Shown here piece by piece: positions 38,075-45,843 of a stretch of DNA of 64,000 nucleotides. The position numbers and the translations under genes are program-made. The notes under the pieces are model-generated. The model was not told the origin of the DNA, did no database searches, and saw nothing but the letters and a program-made list of their open reading frames with translations. The DNA comes from a bacterium EF100-94H03 bin56 (GTDB taxonomy: Bacteria; Pseudomonadota; Alphaproteobacteria; SP197). The number at the start of each line of letters is the position of its first letter. The first letter of the stretch is position 1. The stretch is taken from positions 1 to 64,000 of the forward strand of contig MPMV01000023.1 in assembly GCA_002238685.1 (NCBI GenBank), given 5' to 3'.

Positions 38075-39084
38075 TGGCCTTGCTCGAGGTGGAGAATCTG
38101 CGGGTCCGTTTTCGAGTCAAGGGGGCAGTCAAGTCCCTGGTTGAGCGCGATCCGGATCCCTTCATCGACGCCGTGCTCAATGTCTCCTTCACCTTGGAGG
38201 GGGGACGAACCTTCGGCCTCGTCGGCGAGAGCGGCTGCGGAAAGACGACTCTGGCACGTGCCATCGTCGGACTGCTGCAGGCCCAGCGAGGGACCGTGCG
38301 TTTCTCAGGTCAGGAGCTTCTGGGTCTCACCGACCGCCAGGCCAGGCCGCTTCGCCGGCAGATCGCCATGATGTTCCAGGACCCGGTCGGCTCTCTCAGT
38401 CCCCGCCTGACCGTCCGTTCGATCATCACCGAGCCCTTCAAAGTTCACGAACCAGGGCGCCAAGACCTCGAAGATGACCTGCAGCGCTTGCTGTCGATGG
38501 TCGGCCTCTCGCCGGAGTTTGCCGCGCGCTATCCCCACCAACTGAGCGGCGGTCAAGCGCGACGAGTCGGTGTCGCCCGTGCCCTGGCGCTGAACCCCAA
38601 GCTGATCATCGCCGACGAACCGACCGCTGGATTGGACGTCTCCGTGCAGGGCGACATCCTCAGCCTCTTGGCACGACTGCAGGACGACCTCGGCATGGCC
38701 ATGCTGATCATCAGTCACAACCTGCACGTCGTGCGGCACGTGACCGATCGCATCGGCATCATGTATCTCGGCCGATTTGTCGAGCAAGGCCGCACGGAAG
38801 AAGTCTTCGCCCACCCACGCCACCCCTACACCCACGCACTCTTGTCGGCCAATCCGAAGCCTGATCCGGACGCGGTTCGCGACCAGGTGGAACTCCTCGG
38901 CGAGGTCCCGAGTCTCCTCGCGCGCCCGGCGGGCTGCGAGTTCCATACCCGCTGCCCCTTCGTGTCCGCGACCTGCAGGACCGTCGCCCCCAACACGATC
39001 CGATTGGAGGGCGCGCACCTTTTTTCCTGTCACCATCCGCGCGTAGCTTCTCCCGACCGAGCGGTGTTGACTGGCCGAGGTTAG
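38074..39084 (+). CDS. peptide-type ABC transporter ATP-binding protein, DppF-like
   Basis: 336 residues. Walker A GESGCGKTTLARA, Q-loop MMFQDPVGSLSPR, signature LSGGQARRVGVARALAL (with Ala where Arg/Gln is common), Walker B IIADEPTAGLD, switch His in IISHNLH. The C-terminal CEFHTRCPFVSATCR completes the extension. With the DppD-like gene it makes the ATPase pair of a complete importer. Confidence 0.95.
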   Translation: MALLEVENLRVRFRVKGAVKSLVERDPDPFIDAVLNVSFTLEGGRTFGLVGESGCGKTTLARAIVGLLQAQRGTVRFSGQELLGLTDRQARPLRRQIAMMFQDPVGSLSPRLTVRSIITEPFKVHEPGRQDLEDDLQRLLSMVGLSPEFAARYPHQLSGGQARRVGVARALALNPKLIIADEPTAGLDVSVQGDILSLLARLQDDLGMAMLIISHNLHVVRHVTDRIGIMYLGRFVEQGRTEEVFAHPRHPYTHALLSANPKPDPDAVRDQVELLGEVPSLLARPAGCEFHTRCPFVSATCRTVAPNTIRLEGAHLFSCHHPRVASPDRAVLTGRG

Positions 39085-39112
39085 GAAGTTGTGAATCCTG
39101 CGGGGCCAGAGA

Positions 39113-39785
39113 ATGAAACTCTCACCTGATCAGATCGATCGGTTCGGGTCTGACGGGCTCTTGTTCTTTCAGGGCCTGCTCTCGCCAGACGAAGTGAAGG
39201 TCCTCAGATCCGCCCTGGGGAAGGTTCTGGAGCTCCGTCGGCCCGAAGTCCTCCGCGAGAAGCACTCGGACACTGTGCGTTGCGCATTTGCGCCGCACAG
39301 CTATAGCGGTCCTTTGCGCGCCTGGTGCGCCATCCGCGCCTGGTCGAGCCGGTGCGCCGGCTTCTCGGGGGCGATGTCTACCTGCACCAGTATCCGGTCA
39401 ATCCCAAGGCCGCTTATCACGGCGAGGCCTGGGCTTGGCACCAGGACTACGCCGCCTGGCAGATGGAGAACCACATGCCGAGGCCGCAGGTGATCAATGT
39501 CGGGGTCTTCCTCGACGAGGTCACCGAGTTCAACGGGCCGGTCATGTTCATCCTGGGAAGCCACACGCACGGCATTCTGACATCGACCTTTGATGAAGCT
39601 TCGGCGAGCTACGCTTTGCATGCCTTGTCAGAGGAAACTGTCGCCAGCCTCGCCCAAACCGGCCGCCTTGTTTGCCCGAAAGGGCCGGCGGGTTCCGTTT
39701 CGCTGCAACCTTGTGCACGCCTCGAACAAGAACCTCTCGCCGGATCGTCGGGCCATTTGCACCATTTGCTACAATCGCGGTGTAC
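39113..39785 (+). pseudogene. PhyH (phytanoyl-CoA dioxygenase) family protein, two frameshifts and truncated
   Basis: Starts at ATG 39113 with LSPDQIDRFGSDGLLFFQGLL. The frame is lost near 39305 (one base appears missing) and continues as RSFARLVRHPRLVEP, then WAWHQDYAAWQMENHMP with the Fe-binding HxD, and EFNGPVMFILGSH. It shifts back near 39700 to CNLVHASNKNLSPDRRA with the distal Fe His and Arg. Recognisable sequence ends near 39785. Such enzymes hydroxylate a substrate with Fe(II) and 2-oxoglutarate. Two compensating indels plus a lost C-terminus suggest real decay at a junction, though sequencing indels are possible. Confidence 0.75.
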
Positions 39786-40097
39786 CCGGCCGGCTTGCCG
39801 CGGCCTCTCTACATGCGGGATGGCGGGGTGGACAGGGCGATGGACCAGAACGGTGCCGACATCGATATCGTCGAGGTAGTCCAGCGCACTCACGTAGCCC
39901 TAGATACCGTAACCCGGGTTGTCGAGGTCGATCTCCTCCACCAGGGTCACCACACCGTCGGTGATGGCGTAAGGGCCGCGGTGGGGCGGCGGTCCGATAC
40001 TCCTGTGAGCGGCCTCCGGCGCTCCCCTTCCGGACCGTGGTCTCCTCGGTTCGCGGCCCAACAGGAAAGATGGGATGTTGGGCGGGATGTCGTTCAT
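39785..40097 (-). pseudogene. unrecognised minus-strand gene remnant with in-frame stop
   Basis: From ATG 40097 the minus strand reads MNDIPPNIPSFLLGR..., then ITDGVVTLVEEIDLDNPGYGI, a TAG at 39902-39900, then in the same frame YVSALDYLDDIDVGTVLVH and PVHPAIPHVE until about 39790. Composition looks protein-like on both sides of the stop. No family recognised and no clear ribosome site. It meets the truncated PhyH tail to tail, which suggests a rearrangement breakpoint near 39785. Confidence 0.4.
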
Positions 40098-40140
40098 GAT
40101 GTGATTGTTCCGGATGGGTGTGGCTGAAACCCGCCTCAAG

Positions 40141-40773
40141 TCAGCTCCAGGCAAACACCGGCTGCTCGAGTTGATCGACCCGGGTCGCCCGTCCCCCGAG
40201 CACCACTTCGCGGAACTGGAAGATCACGGCAGCGGTCGGCGCATGGATCTTGGTTCCGGCGATCGGCATGCGGATCACCAGGCGGTCGCTTTCGGGTATG
40301 GTGACGAACTCCGGGGACCCTGGTCTGTAGAGTGAGGTGAAGGGGATGCGGTAGATGGCCGCGACTTCTTGCGGATTGGCCTTCAACTCGACCTTGCCTC
40401 CTCCCCAGACGACAACCGGCGTGATGAGGTAGCCTGAACGGGTAGGGTAATCGTCGAGTCGTCCCAGCACGGCGCTTTCGTCGAGATCAAGGCCGACCTC
40501 CTCGGCGAGTTCCCGCAGCGCCGCCTCCTCGGGTGTCTCGCCGGGATCGAGGCGGCCTCCGGGGAGTGCCCACTGTCCAGCATGGCGATTCATGCGCGCT
40601 GCCCGGCGTGTCAGGATGAAGGCACCCTGTCCCTTGCGGTCGGAGACGACGGTCATGGTGACTGCAGCCCGCTTGCGCCCGTCAGGGGAGATCTGCCGTG
40701 TCTCGAATCCGGCAAGATGCCGCACCATGCGTCGTTTGAGGGCAGGGCCGTTGACGAGACTGTCCGCGTTCAT
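40141..40773 (-). CDS. Nudix hydrolase, CoA pyrophosphatase-like
   Basis: 210 residues from ATG 40773. Complete Nudix box: GGRLDPGETPEEAALRELAEE followed by VGL, with all Glu metal ligands. Preceding FILTRRAARMNRHAGQWALPGG resembles the NudL/CoA pyrophosphatase UPF0035 region. It would cleave nucleoside diphosphate-linked compounds with Mg or Mn. The exact substrate is uncertain. It is the first intact gene right of the transport island. Confidence 0.88.
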   Translation of the reverse strand: MNADSLVNGPALKRRMVRHLAGFETRQISPDGRKRAAVTMTVVSDRKGQGAFILTRRAARMNRHAGQWALPGGRLDPGETPEEAALRELAEEVGLDLDESAVLGRLDDYPTRSGYLITPVVVWGGGKVELKANPQEVAAIYRIPFTSLYRPGSPEFVTIPESDRLVIRMPIAGTKIHAPTAAVIFQFREVVLGGRATRVDQLEQPVFAWS

Positions 40774-40903
40774 GGCAGGGTTCTCCACCGGGTTCCCGGA
40801 GCGCCGGCGTGGACTGTGGCGATCCGGCCGAAGGGCGTCAACGCTCCCCTTGCACACGGACCATCTGTCCGGCAGAAGGTGATGGGCGATCCGGCAGGGA
40901 CAC

Positions 40904-42069
40904 ATGATGACGATTCCCTCGACCATGGCAGCCGTCCTGCTTACCGGCCACGGTGGGCTGGACGTGCTGGAATACCGGGAGGACGTCCCCGTCCCCGTTC
41001 CCGCACCGGGCGAGGTGCTGATCAGGGTTGCTGCCGCGGGAGTCAACAACACGGATGTCAACACGCGGATCGGCTGGTACTCGAAGAAGGTGACGGGCGC
41101 CACCTCTGAAGGACCGGCGGCAATCGACGCGTCCGATGCGTCATGGGCCGGCGTGGCGATGACGTTTCCGAGGATCCAGGGAGCCGACTGCTGCGGCAGG
41201 ATCGTTGCAACCGGAGAGGGCGTCGATCCCGCTCGCATGGGCGAGCGTGTCATCGTCAGGAGCATGATGCGCGCACCTGTTGCCTCGAGACCGTTCGAGT
41301 GCTGGACCTTCGGTTCGGAGTGCGATGGCGCCTTTGCCCAGTTCGCCGTCGCGCCGTCTGCCGAGACGTACGCCGTGACGAGCGACTGGACGGATGCCGA
41401 ACTGGCCTCCATCCCCTGTGCCTGGTCAACCGCCGAGAACATGCTGGAGAGAGCGGGCGTGGGGGCGGAACGGATACTCGTGACCGGCGCCTCCGGTGGT
41501 GTGGGGACGGCGGGGCGGACCGGACCCGCGTGCCGGGCCCTTCCGGTGGTGGGGGTTCGGCGGCGGCCAAGTCGGCCCGGCGCCGGGGAGCCACGGTCAT
41601 CGCGGTGGCCGGTGCAGCCAAGGCAGAGGGTGTCCGGGCACTCGGCGCCAGCGAGGTGATCGACCGCGACAGCGACCCCGCCGCCGTGCTCGGACAGGAA
41701 TCGGTCGACGCGGTCATCGACGTCGTGGCCGGCGCGACATGGCCGCGTTTCCTCGACATCCTCAAACGCGGCGGCCGGTACGCGACATCCGGTGCCATCG
41801 GCGGACCGCTGGTCGAACTCGATCTGCGGACACTCTATCTCAAGGACCTGACACTCGTCGGCTGTACGGCCCAGGACGATGTCGTCTTCGACAAACTGGT
41901 GCGCGCCGTCGAGGAGGGCACGGTCCGCCCCCTGGTGGCCGCCACCTTCCCGCTCAGCGCGATCAGGCAGGCACAACGCATCTTCATGGCCAAGACCCAT
42001 ATCGGCAAGCTCGTCCTCCTCCCGCCTCCCGTGAAGAAAGAGAGCCGGGGGAAGACAGGAGGAACGTGA
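40904..42069 (+). pseudogene. zinc-type/MDR alcohol dehydrogenase-like oxidoreductase, frame broken by a 50-bp duplication
   Basis: N-terminal GroES-like domain from ATG 40904: LTGHGGLDVLEYREDVPVP, VAAAGVNNTDVNTRIGWY, IQGADCCGRIVATG. The Rossmann motif begins as VTGASGGVG, then the frame is lost at about 41500 and recovers at SAAAKSARRRGATVIAVAG. It continues with DVVAGATWPRFLDILKRGGR and AQRIFMAKTHIGKLVLLP to 42069. Removing 50 bp gives 1116 bp, 371 residues, a normal MDR length. It would reduce a quinone, enone or aldehyde with NAD(P)H. Probably intact in the organism. Confidence 0.82.
41492..41591. repeat. 50-bp imperfect tandem duplication in the MDR Rossmann motif
   Basis: TCCGGTGGTG begins at 41492 and at 41542. 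Downstream, ACGGCGGGGCGGACCGGACCC aligns with TCGGCGGCGGCCAAGTCGGCCC. Copy two encodes the expected family sequence. The offset of 50 shifts the frame. Confidence 0.8.
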
Positions 42070-42071
42070 CC

Positions 42072-43301
42072 ATGCCCGTCATCAACGGCGACAGACTGGT
42101 GGGCGACCTCGAGGCGCTTCGCACCTTTGGCAGGTGCGGCAACGGCGTGATTCGCCAGTCCCTGAGCGAGGTCGACATGGAGTCGCGCCGCTGGCTGGTG
42201 GAACGCATGGCGGATGCGGGGCTCGACGCCGGTATCGACGGCGTCGGCACGGTCTTCGGCCGCTCGCGCAATCCCGGCAAGGCGTTGCTCGTCGGCTCCC
42301 ACACGGATACCCAGCCCACGGGAGGCTGGCTCGATGGCACCCTGGGCGTCATGTATGGCCTCGAGACGGTGCGCGCCTTCGCAGAGTCCCGCGAAACCCG
42401 TGATCTTGCCGTCGATGTCGCTTCCTGGATCGACGAGGAAGGTACGTTCTTCGGCCTGCTGGGGAGCAAGATGTTCTGTGATCTCGTCGGGGAGGAGGAC
42501 CTTGACGGGGCAAGCAATGCCAGCGGAACGACCCTGCGTGCAGCGCTGCGCGATGCCGGTCTCGAGGGACGCCCCCTTGAACGTTGCATACCCGGCCGTT
42601 ACCGGGCCTACATGGAGGCTCACATCGAACAGGGGCCGTGGCTCGAGGAGGAGATGAGGCGCATCGGCGTAGTCACGGGCATCGTCGGCATCAGGGACGT
42701 GTCGGTAGTGTTCGAGGGTCAGCAAAACCATGCGGGCACCACTCCGATGGCACGGCGCCGGGACGCCGGCGCGGTGCTGGTGGCCTTTGCCACACGTGTT
42801 CACGAGGTGTTTGCCGCGCATGCCGGACCACGTTCCGTGTGGACGATCGGCGACATCCGCCTCGAGCCGGGTGCGGCCAGCATCATTCCGGGGCGAGCGT
42901 GGCTGTCCCTGCAGTACCGCGATGCCGATGAGGCTCGCATGGACCGGTTCGGGGATCTCGTCGCGGACCTGGTTCGTGAGTGCAATGCATGCGGTCCGGT
43001 GGCCGTGTCGATGGAGCCGACGAAGGACCGGACCGCCGCTGCCCTCATGGATGCGGATCTGCAGCGTTATCTCGAGGCGGCGGCCGAGCGCCATGCCCCG
43101 GGAGCATGGATGCCCATGCCGAGCGCAGCGGTGCATGATGCCCAGAACCTTGCACGGATCCTTCCCAGCGCCATGTTGTTTGTGCCGAGCAGGGGCGGTA
43201 TCAGCCATGCCTTCGAGGAAGACACCTCAAGGGAGGATATTGTCCTCGGGTGCCAGGTCTTTGCCGACGCCATCGCCTCGGTCCTGCTCGAAGAAACATA
43301 G
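42072..43301 (+). CDS. hydantoinase/carbamoylase family amidase (N-carbamoyl-L-amino acid hydrolase-like)
   Basis: 409 residues from ATG 42072, 9 bp after AGGAGG. M20 metallopeptidase fold: metal ligands in GSHTDTQPTGGWLDG, WIDEEGTFF and AYMEAHIEQGPWLE; a dimerisation/lid segment has FEGQQNHAGTTPMARRRDA; SRGGISHAFEE gives the last His. The family removes a carbamoyl group from N-carbamoyl amino acids, or acts on allantoate or beta-ureidopropionate. Logically it could act after the HyuAB enzyme about 6 kb downstream. It follows the MDR gene by 2 bp. Confidence 0.9.
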   Translation: MPVINGDRLVGDLEALRTFGRCGNGVIRQSLSEVDMESRRWLVERMADAGLDAGIDGVGTVFGRSRNPGKALLVGSHTDTQPTGGWLDGTLGVMYGLETVRAFAESRETRDLAVDVASWIDEEGTFFGLLGSKMFCDLVGEEDLDGASNASGTTLRAALRDAGLEGRPLERCIPGRYRAYMEAHIEQGPWLEEEMRRIGVVTGIVGIRDVSVVFEGQQNHAGTTPMARRRDAGAVLVAFATRVHEVFAAHAGPRSVWTIGDIRLEPGAASIIPGRAWLSLQYRDADEARMDRFGDLVADLVRECNACGPVAVSMEPTKDRTAAALMDADLQRYLEAAAERHAPGAWMPMPSAAVHDAQNLARILPSAMLFVPSRGGISHAFEEDTSREDIVLGCQVFADAIASVLLEET

Positions 43302-43375
43302 ACCCGGGGCAATGTCGTGCAACGGAGCCGCCCGTCGTGCATGATATCCGCTGAATGCACGAAGAGGATTCGCTC

Positions 43376-44320
43376 ATGGAGCAGAGAACGTTCGGTCACT
43401 CCGGCCTGCAGGTGTCGCTCGCCGGCATGGGCTGCAACACTCTCGGCTGGTGGGTGGGCGAGGACCAGGGAACACGGGTGGTTCATGCAGCCCTCGATTC
43501 CGGTGTGGGCCTCTTTGATACGGCGGACATGTACGATGACGGAACCTCGGAGAGCATTCTGGGAAAGGCGCTTGCCGGCCGCCGCCAGGACGTTGCGATC
43601 GTGTCGAAGTTCGGCCTGAAGACGGCAAGCGACCAGCGCGACATTCCGCGCGGGTCGCGTGACTACATCATCCGTTCCTGTGAGGGCAGCCTGCGCCGGC
43701 TCGCCACCGACTACATCGATCTCTACCTGCATCACGAACCCGATCCCCTGACCCCGGTAGCGGAAACACTCGATGCCCTTGACCGCCTGATCGACCAGGG
43801 AAAGATCCGCTACTACGGCTGTTCCAACTACAAGGGCTGGCAGATCGCGGATGCGGCCTGGCAGGCCGACACCCTCTGCGTTCCCCGATTCATCGCCGCA
43901 CAGAATGAATGGAGTCTTCTCGCGAGGGAGACCGAGACCGAGGTCGTCCCCGCAGCCCGACGGTTCGGACTCGGCATCATGCCCTATTTTCCGCTGGCCA
44001 TGGGGTTTCTGACCGGCAAGTACACCGCGGGCGGCAAACCGCCCGAATCGTCGCGTCTGGCGTCGGGGCAGGAACGCCATTCCACACTGTTGTCGGAGGC
44101 GAACTTCGAGCGCCTCGACAGGCTCGGCGCCTACGCTGCGGAACGCGGAAAGAGTCTCCTGGAACTGGCCATTGGCTGGCTGGCGAGTCACGATACCGTC
44201 ACCACCGTGATCTGCGGGGCCACCAGGGAGGATCAGGTGCGAGCCAATGCGGCGGCGGCCGGCGCCTGGAACATGACGGCCGGCGAAGTCGACGAGATTG
44301 CCGCCATCGTCGGTCCTTGA
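43376..44320 (+). CDS. aldo/keto reductase
   Basis: About 314 residues from ATG 43376, preferred over 43355 because GAGGA lies 7 bp before it. Catalytic tetrad visible: Asp and Tyr in FDTADMYDDG, Lys in IVSKFGLK, His in LYLHHEPD. Other family blocks are GMGCNTLG, GKIRYYGCSNY and PLAMGFLTGKY. A TIM-barrel NADPH-dependent carbonyl reductase of unknown substrate. It may be transcribed with the small gene after it. Confidence 0.92.
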   Translation: MEQRTFGHSGLQVSLAGMGCNTLGWWVGEDQGTRVVHAALDSGVGLFDTADMYDDGTSESILGKALAGRRQDVAIVSKFGLKTASDQRDIPRGSRDYIIRSCEGSLRRLATDYIDLYLHHEPDPLTPVAETLDALDRLIDQGKIRYYGCSNYKGWQIADAAWQADTLCVPRFIAAQNEWSLLARETETEVVPAARRFGLGIMPYFPLAMGFLTGKYTAGGKPPESSRLASGQERHSTLLSEANFERLDRLGAYAAERGKSLLELAIGWLASHDTVTTVICGATREDQVRANAAAAGAWNMTAGEVDEIAAIVGP

Positions 44321-44347
44321 GACGGCAACCCGAAGGGGAGTGATCCA

Positions 44348-44566
44348 ATGCCTCTAGTGTTCCGCCATCTCCTCGTTGCCGCCGCCAGGCGGGCCGCGTC
44401 CGATCCCAGGGTGAGGGCGAAGGCCAAGGAGATCTTCGACGAGAAGGCCCGCCCGGTTCTTGCCAGAAAGGCGCGCGAACTGAAGGAGGAGGCAACCAGG
44501 CGCGATCCCGAAGAGCATCCCGCACGGTTTGTGGGGCGCGCCTTCAGGCGGTTTCTCGACGGCTGA
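44348..44566 (+). CDS. small basic conserved-looking protein, unknown function
   Basis: 72 residues. It is rich in Arg, Lys, Ala and Glu, mostly helical (RVRAKAKEIFDEKARPVLARKARELKEE is split by no glycine), with a short hydrophobic start FRHLLVAAA and an amphipathic FVGRAFRRFLDG end. GGGGAGTG precedes its ATG at 44348. Its tight fit between the reductase and the MFS gene, with 27 and 18 bp gaps, supports it being real. Function unknown. Confidence 0.65.
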   Translation: MPLVFRHLLVAAARRAASDPRVRAKAKEIFDEKARPVLARKARELKEEATRRDPEEHPARFVGRAFRRFLDG

Positions 44567-44584
44567 AGGCTCTCCCTCAGGACC

Positions 44585-45802
44585 ATGGATCGTTCCTGGA
44601 GATCACCTCTTGTCGTGATCGCCGCGGGCTGCGTCATCGCCATGATCGGCTTTGGCGTACGTTCCGTCTTCGGGCTCTTCCAGGAGCCCGTGTCGCTCTA
44701 TCACGGCTGGAACCGGGAAGTGTTCTCCATGGCGCTCGCTGTGCAGAACCTGCTCTGGGGTCTTGGCGTTCCGGTAGCCGGCATGATCGCCGACCGCTTT
44801 GGTCCCAGCCGGGTGATCATCGGCGGAGCGATCGTCTATGCCTTCGGCATCTGGGCGATGTCGGTTGCCGAAACCGGCACCATGTTCGTTCTGGCAGCAG
44901 GTGTCCTGGTCGGTCTCGGTGTCGCCTTCACCGCCTTTTCCCTGGCGCTTGCCTCCATGGTCCGGGTCGTGACGGTGGAGCGGCGTTCCTTCGTTCTCGG
45001 ACTTGGCACCGCCGCCGGCTCCTTCGGCCAGTTCGTCTTTTCGCCCAATGCCCAGTTCGCCATCAGCCTGTTCGAATGGCAGGGCGCACTCATGGTCCTG
45101 GCGGCGGCATCACTGGTGATGATTCCACTGGCCGTCCTCCTGCCTGCTGCGTCTCCGGCCGTCGACGAGAGGGCCCATGAACAGGGCATGCGGGATGCCA
45201 TCGTCGAGGCCGGGCGACATTCCGGGTACGTGCTGTTGACTCTCGGTTTCTTTGTCTGCGGTTTCCAGATTGCCTTCATCACCGTGCATTTCCCGGCGTT
45301 CGTGACCGGATCCGGCTTTGATGCGACGGTGGCTGCCTGGTCGCTGGCCCTGGTGGGCGTCTTCAACATCGTCGGCTGCCTCCTGGCGGGGGTGGCCGGA
45401 CAGCGCTGGAGCAAGCGCTACAGTCTTTCCACCATCTACTTTGTGAGGACCGTGCTCATTGTCGCCCTGATGCTGGCTCCAAGAACCGACGCCATGATCT
45501 ATCTCTTCGCCGGATGCATGGGTCTCGTCTGGCTGGCCACCGTGCCCCTGACGTCGGGGATCGTCGCCCAGGTCTTCGGCACCCGCTACATGGCCACCCT
45601 CTTCGGAATTGTTTTCTTCAGTCACCAGGCGGGCAGTTTCATCGGTGTCTGGCTGGGAGGACGACTCTTCGATGTAACCGGTTCCTACGATGTGATCTGG
45701 TGGATCAGCGCGGTGCTTGGACTGCTTGCCTGTCTGGTCCATCTTCCCATAAACGAGAGACCTCTGGCGCGCCTTGCCGCCGCCCCGCTCCGGGGTGCGT
45801 GA
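44585..45802 (+). CDS. MFS transporter (monocarboxylate/oxalate-like group)
   Basis: 405 residues, about twelve hydrophobic helices. GMIADRFGPSRVII is the MFS motif A loop between TM2 and TM3, and the second half shows VAGQRWSKRY and FFSHQAGSFIGVWLGGRLFD, as seen in monocarboxylate-type MFS carriers. It probably moves an organic acid. The ligand is not predictable. Confidence 0.88.
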   Translation: MDRSWRSPLVVIAAGCVIAMIGFGVRSVFGLFQEPVSLYHGWNREVFSMALAVQNLLWGLGVPVAGMIADRFGPSRVIIGGAIVYAFGIWAMSVAETGTMFVLAAGVLVGLGVAFTAFSLALASMVRVVTVERRSFVLGLGTAAGSFGQFVFSPNAQFAISLFEWQGALMVLAAASLVMIPLAVLLPAASPAVDERAHEQGMRDAIVEAGRHSGYVLLTLGFFVCGFQIAFITVHFPAFVTGSGFDATVAAWSLALVGVFNIVGCLLAGVAGQRWSKRYSLSTIYFVRTVLIVALMLAPRTDAMIYLFAGCMGLVWLATVPLTSGIVAQVFGTRYMATLFGIVFFSHQAGSFIGVWLGGRLFDVTGSYDVIWWISAVLGLLACLVHLPINERPLARLAAAPLRGA

Positions 45803-45843
45803 CCATCGATGGGCGTCCGCCACACGACTGAAGGACTGGCTGC

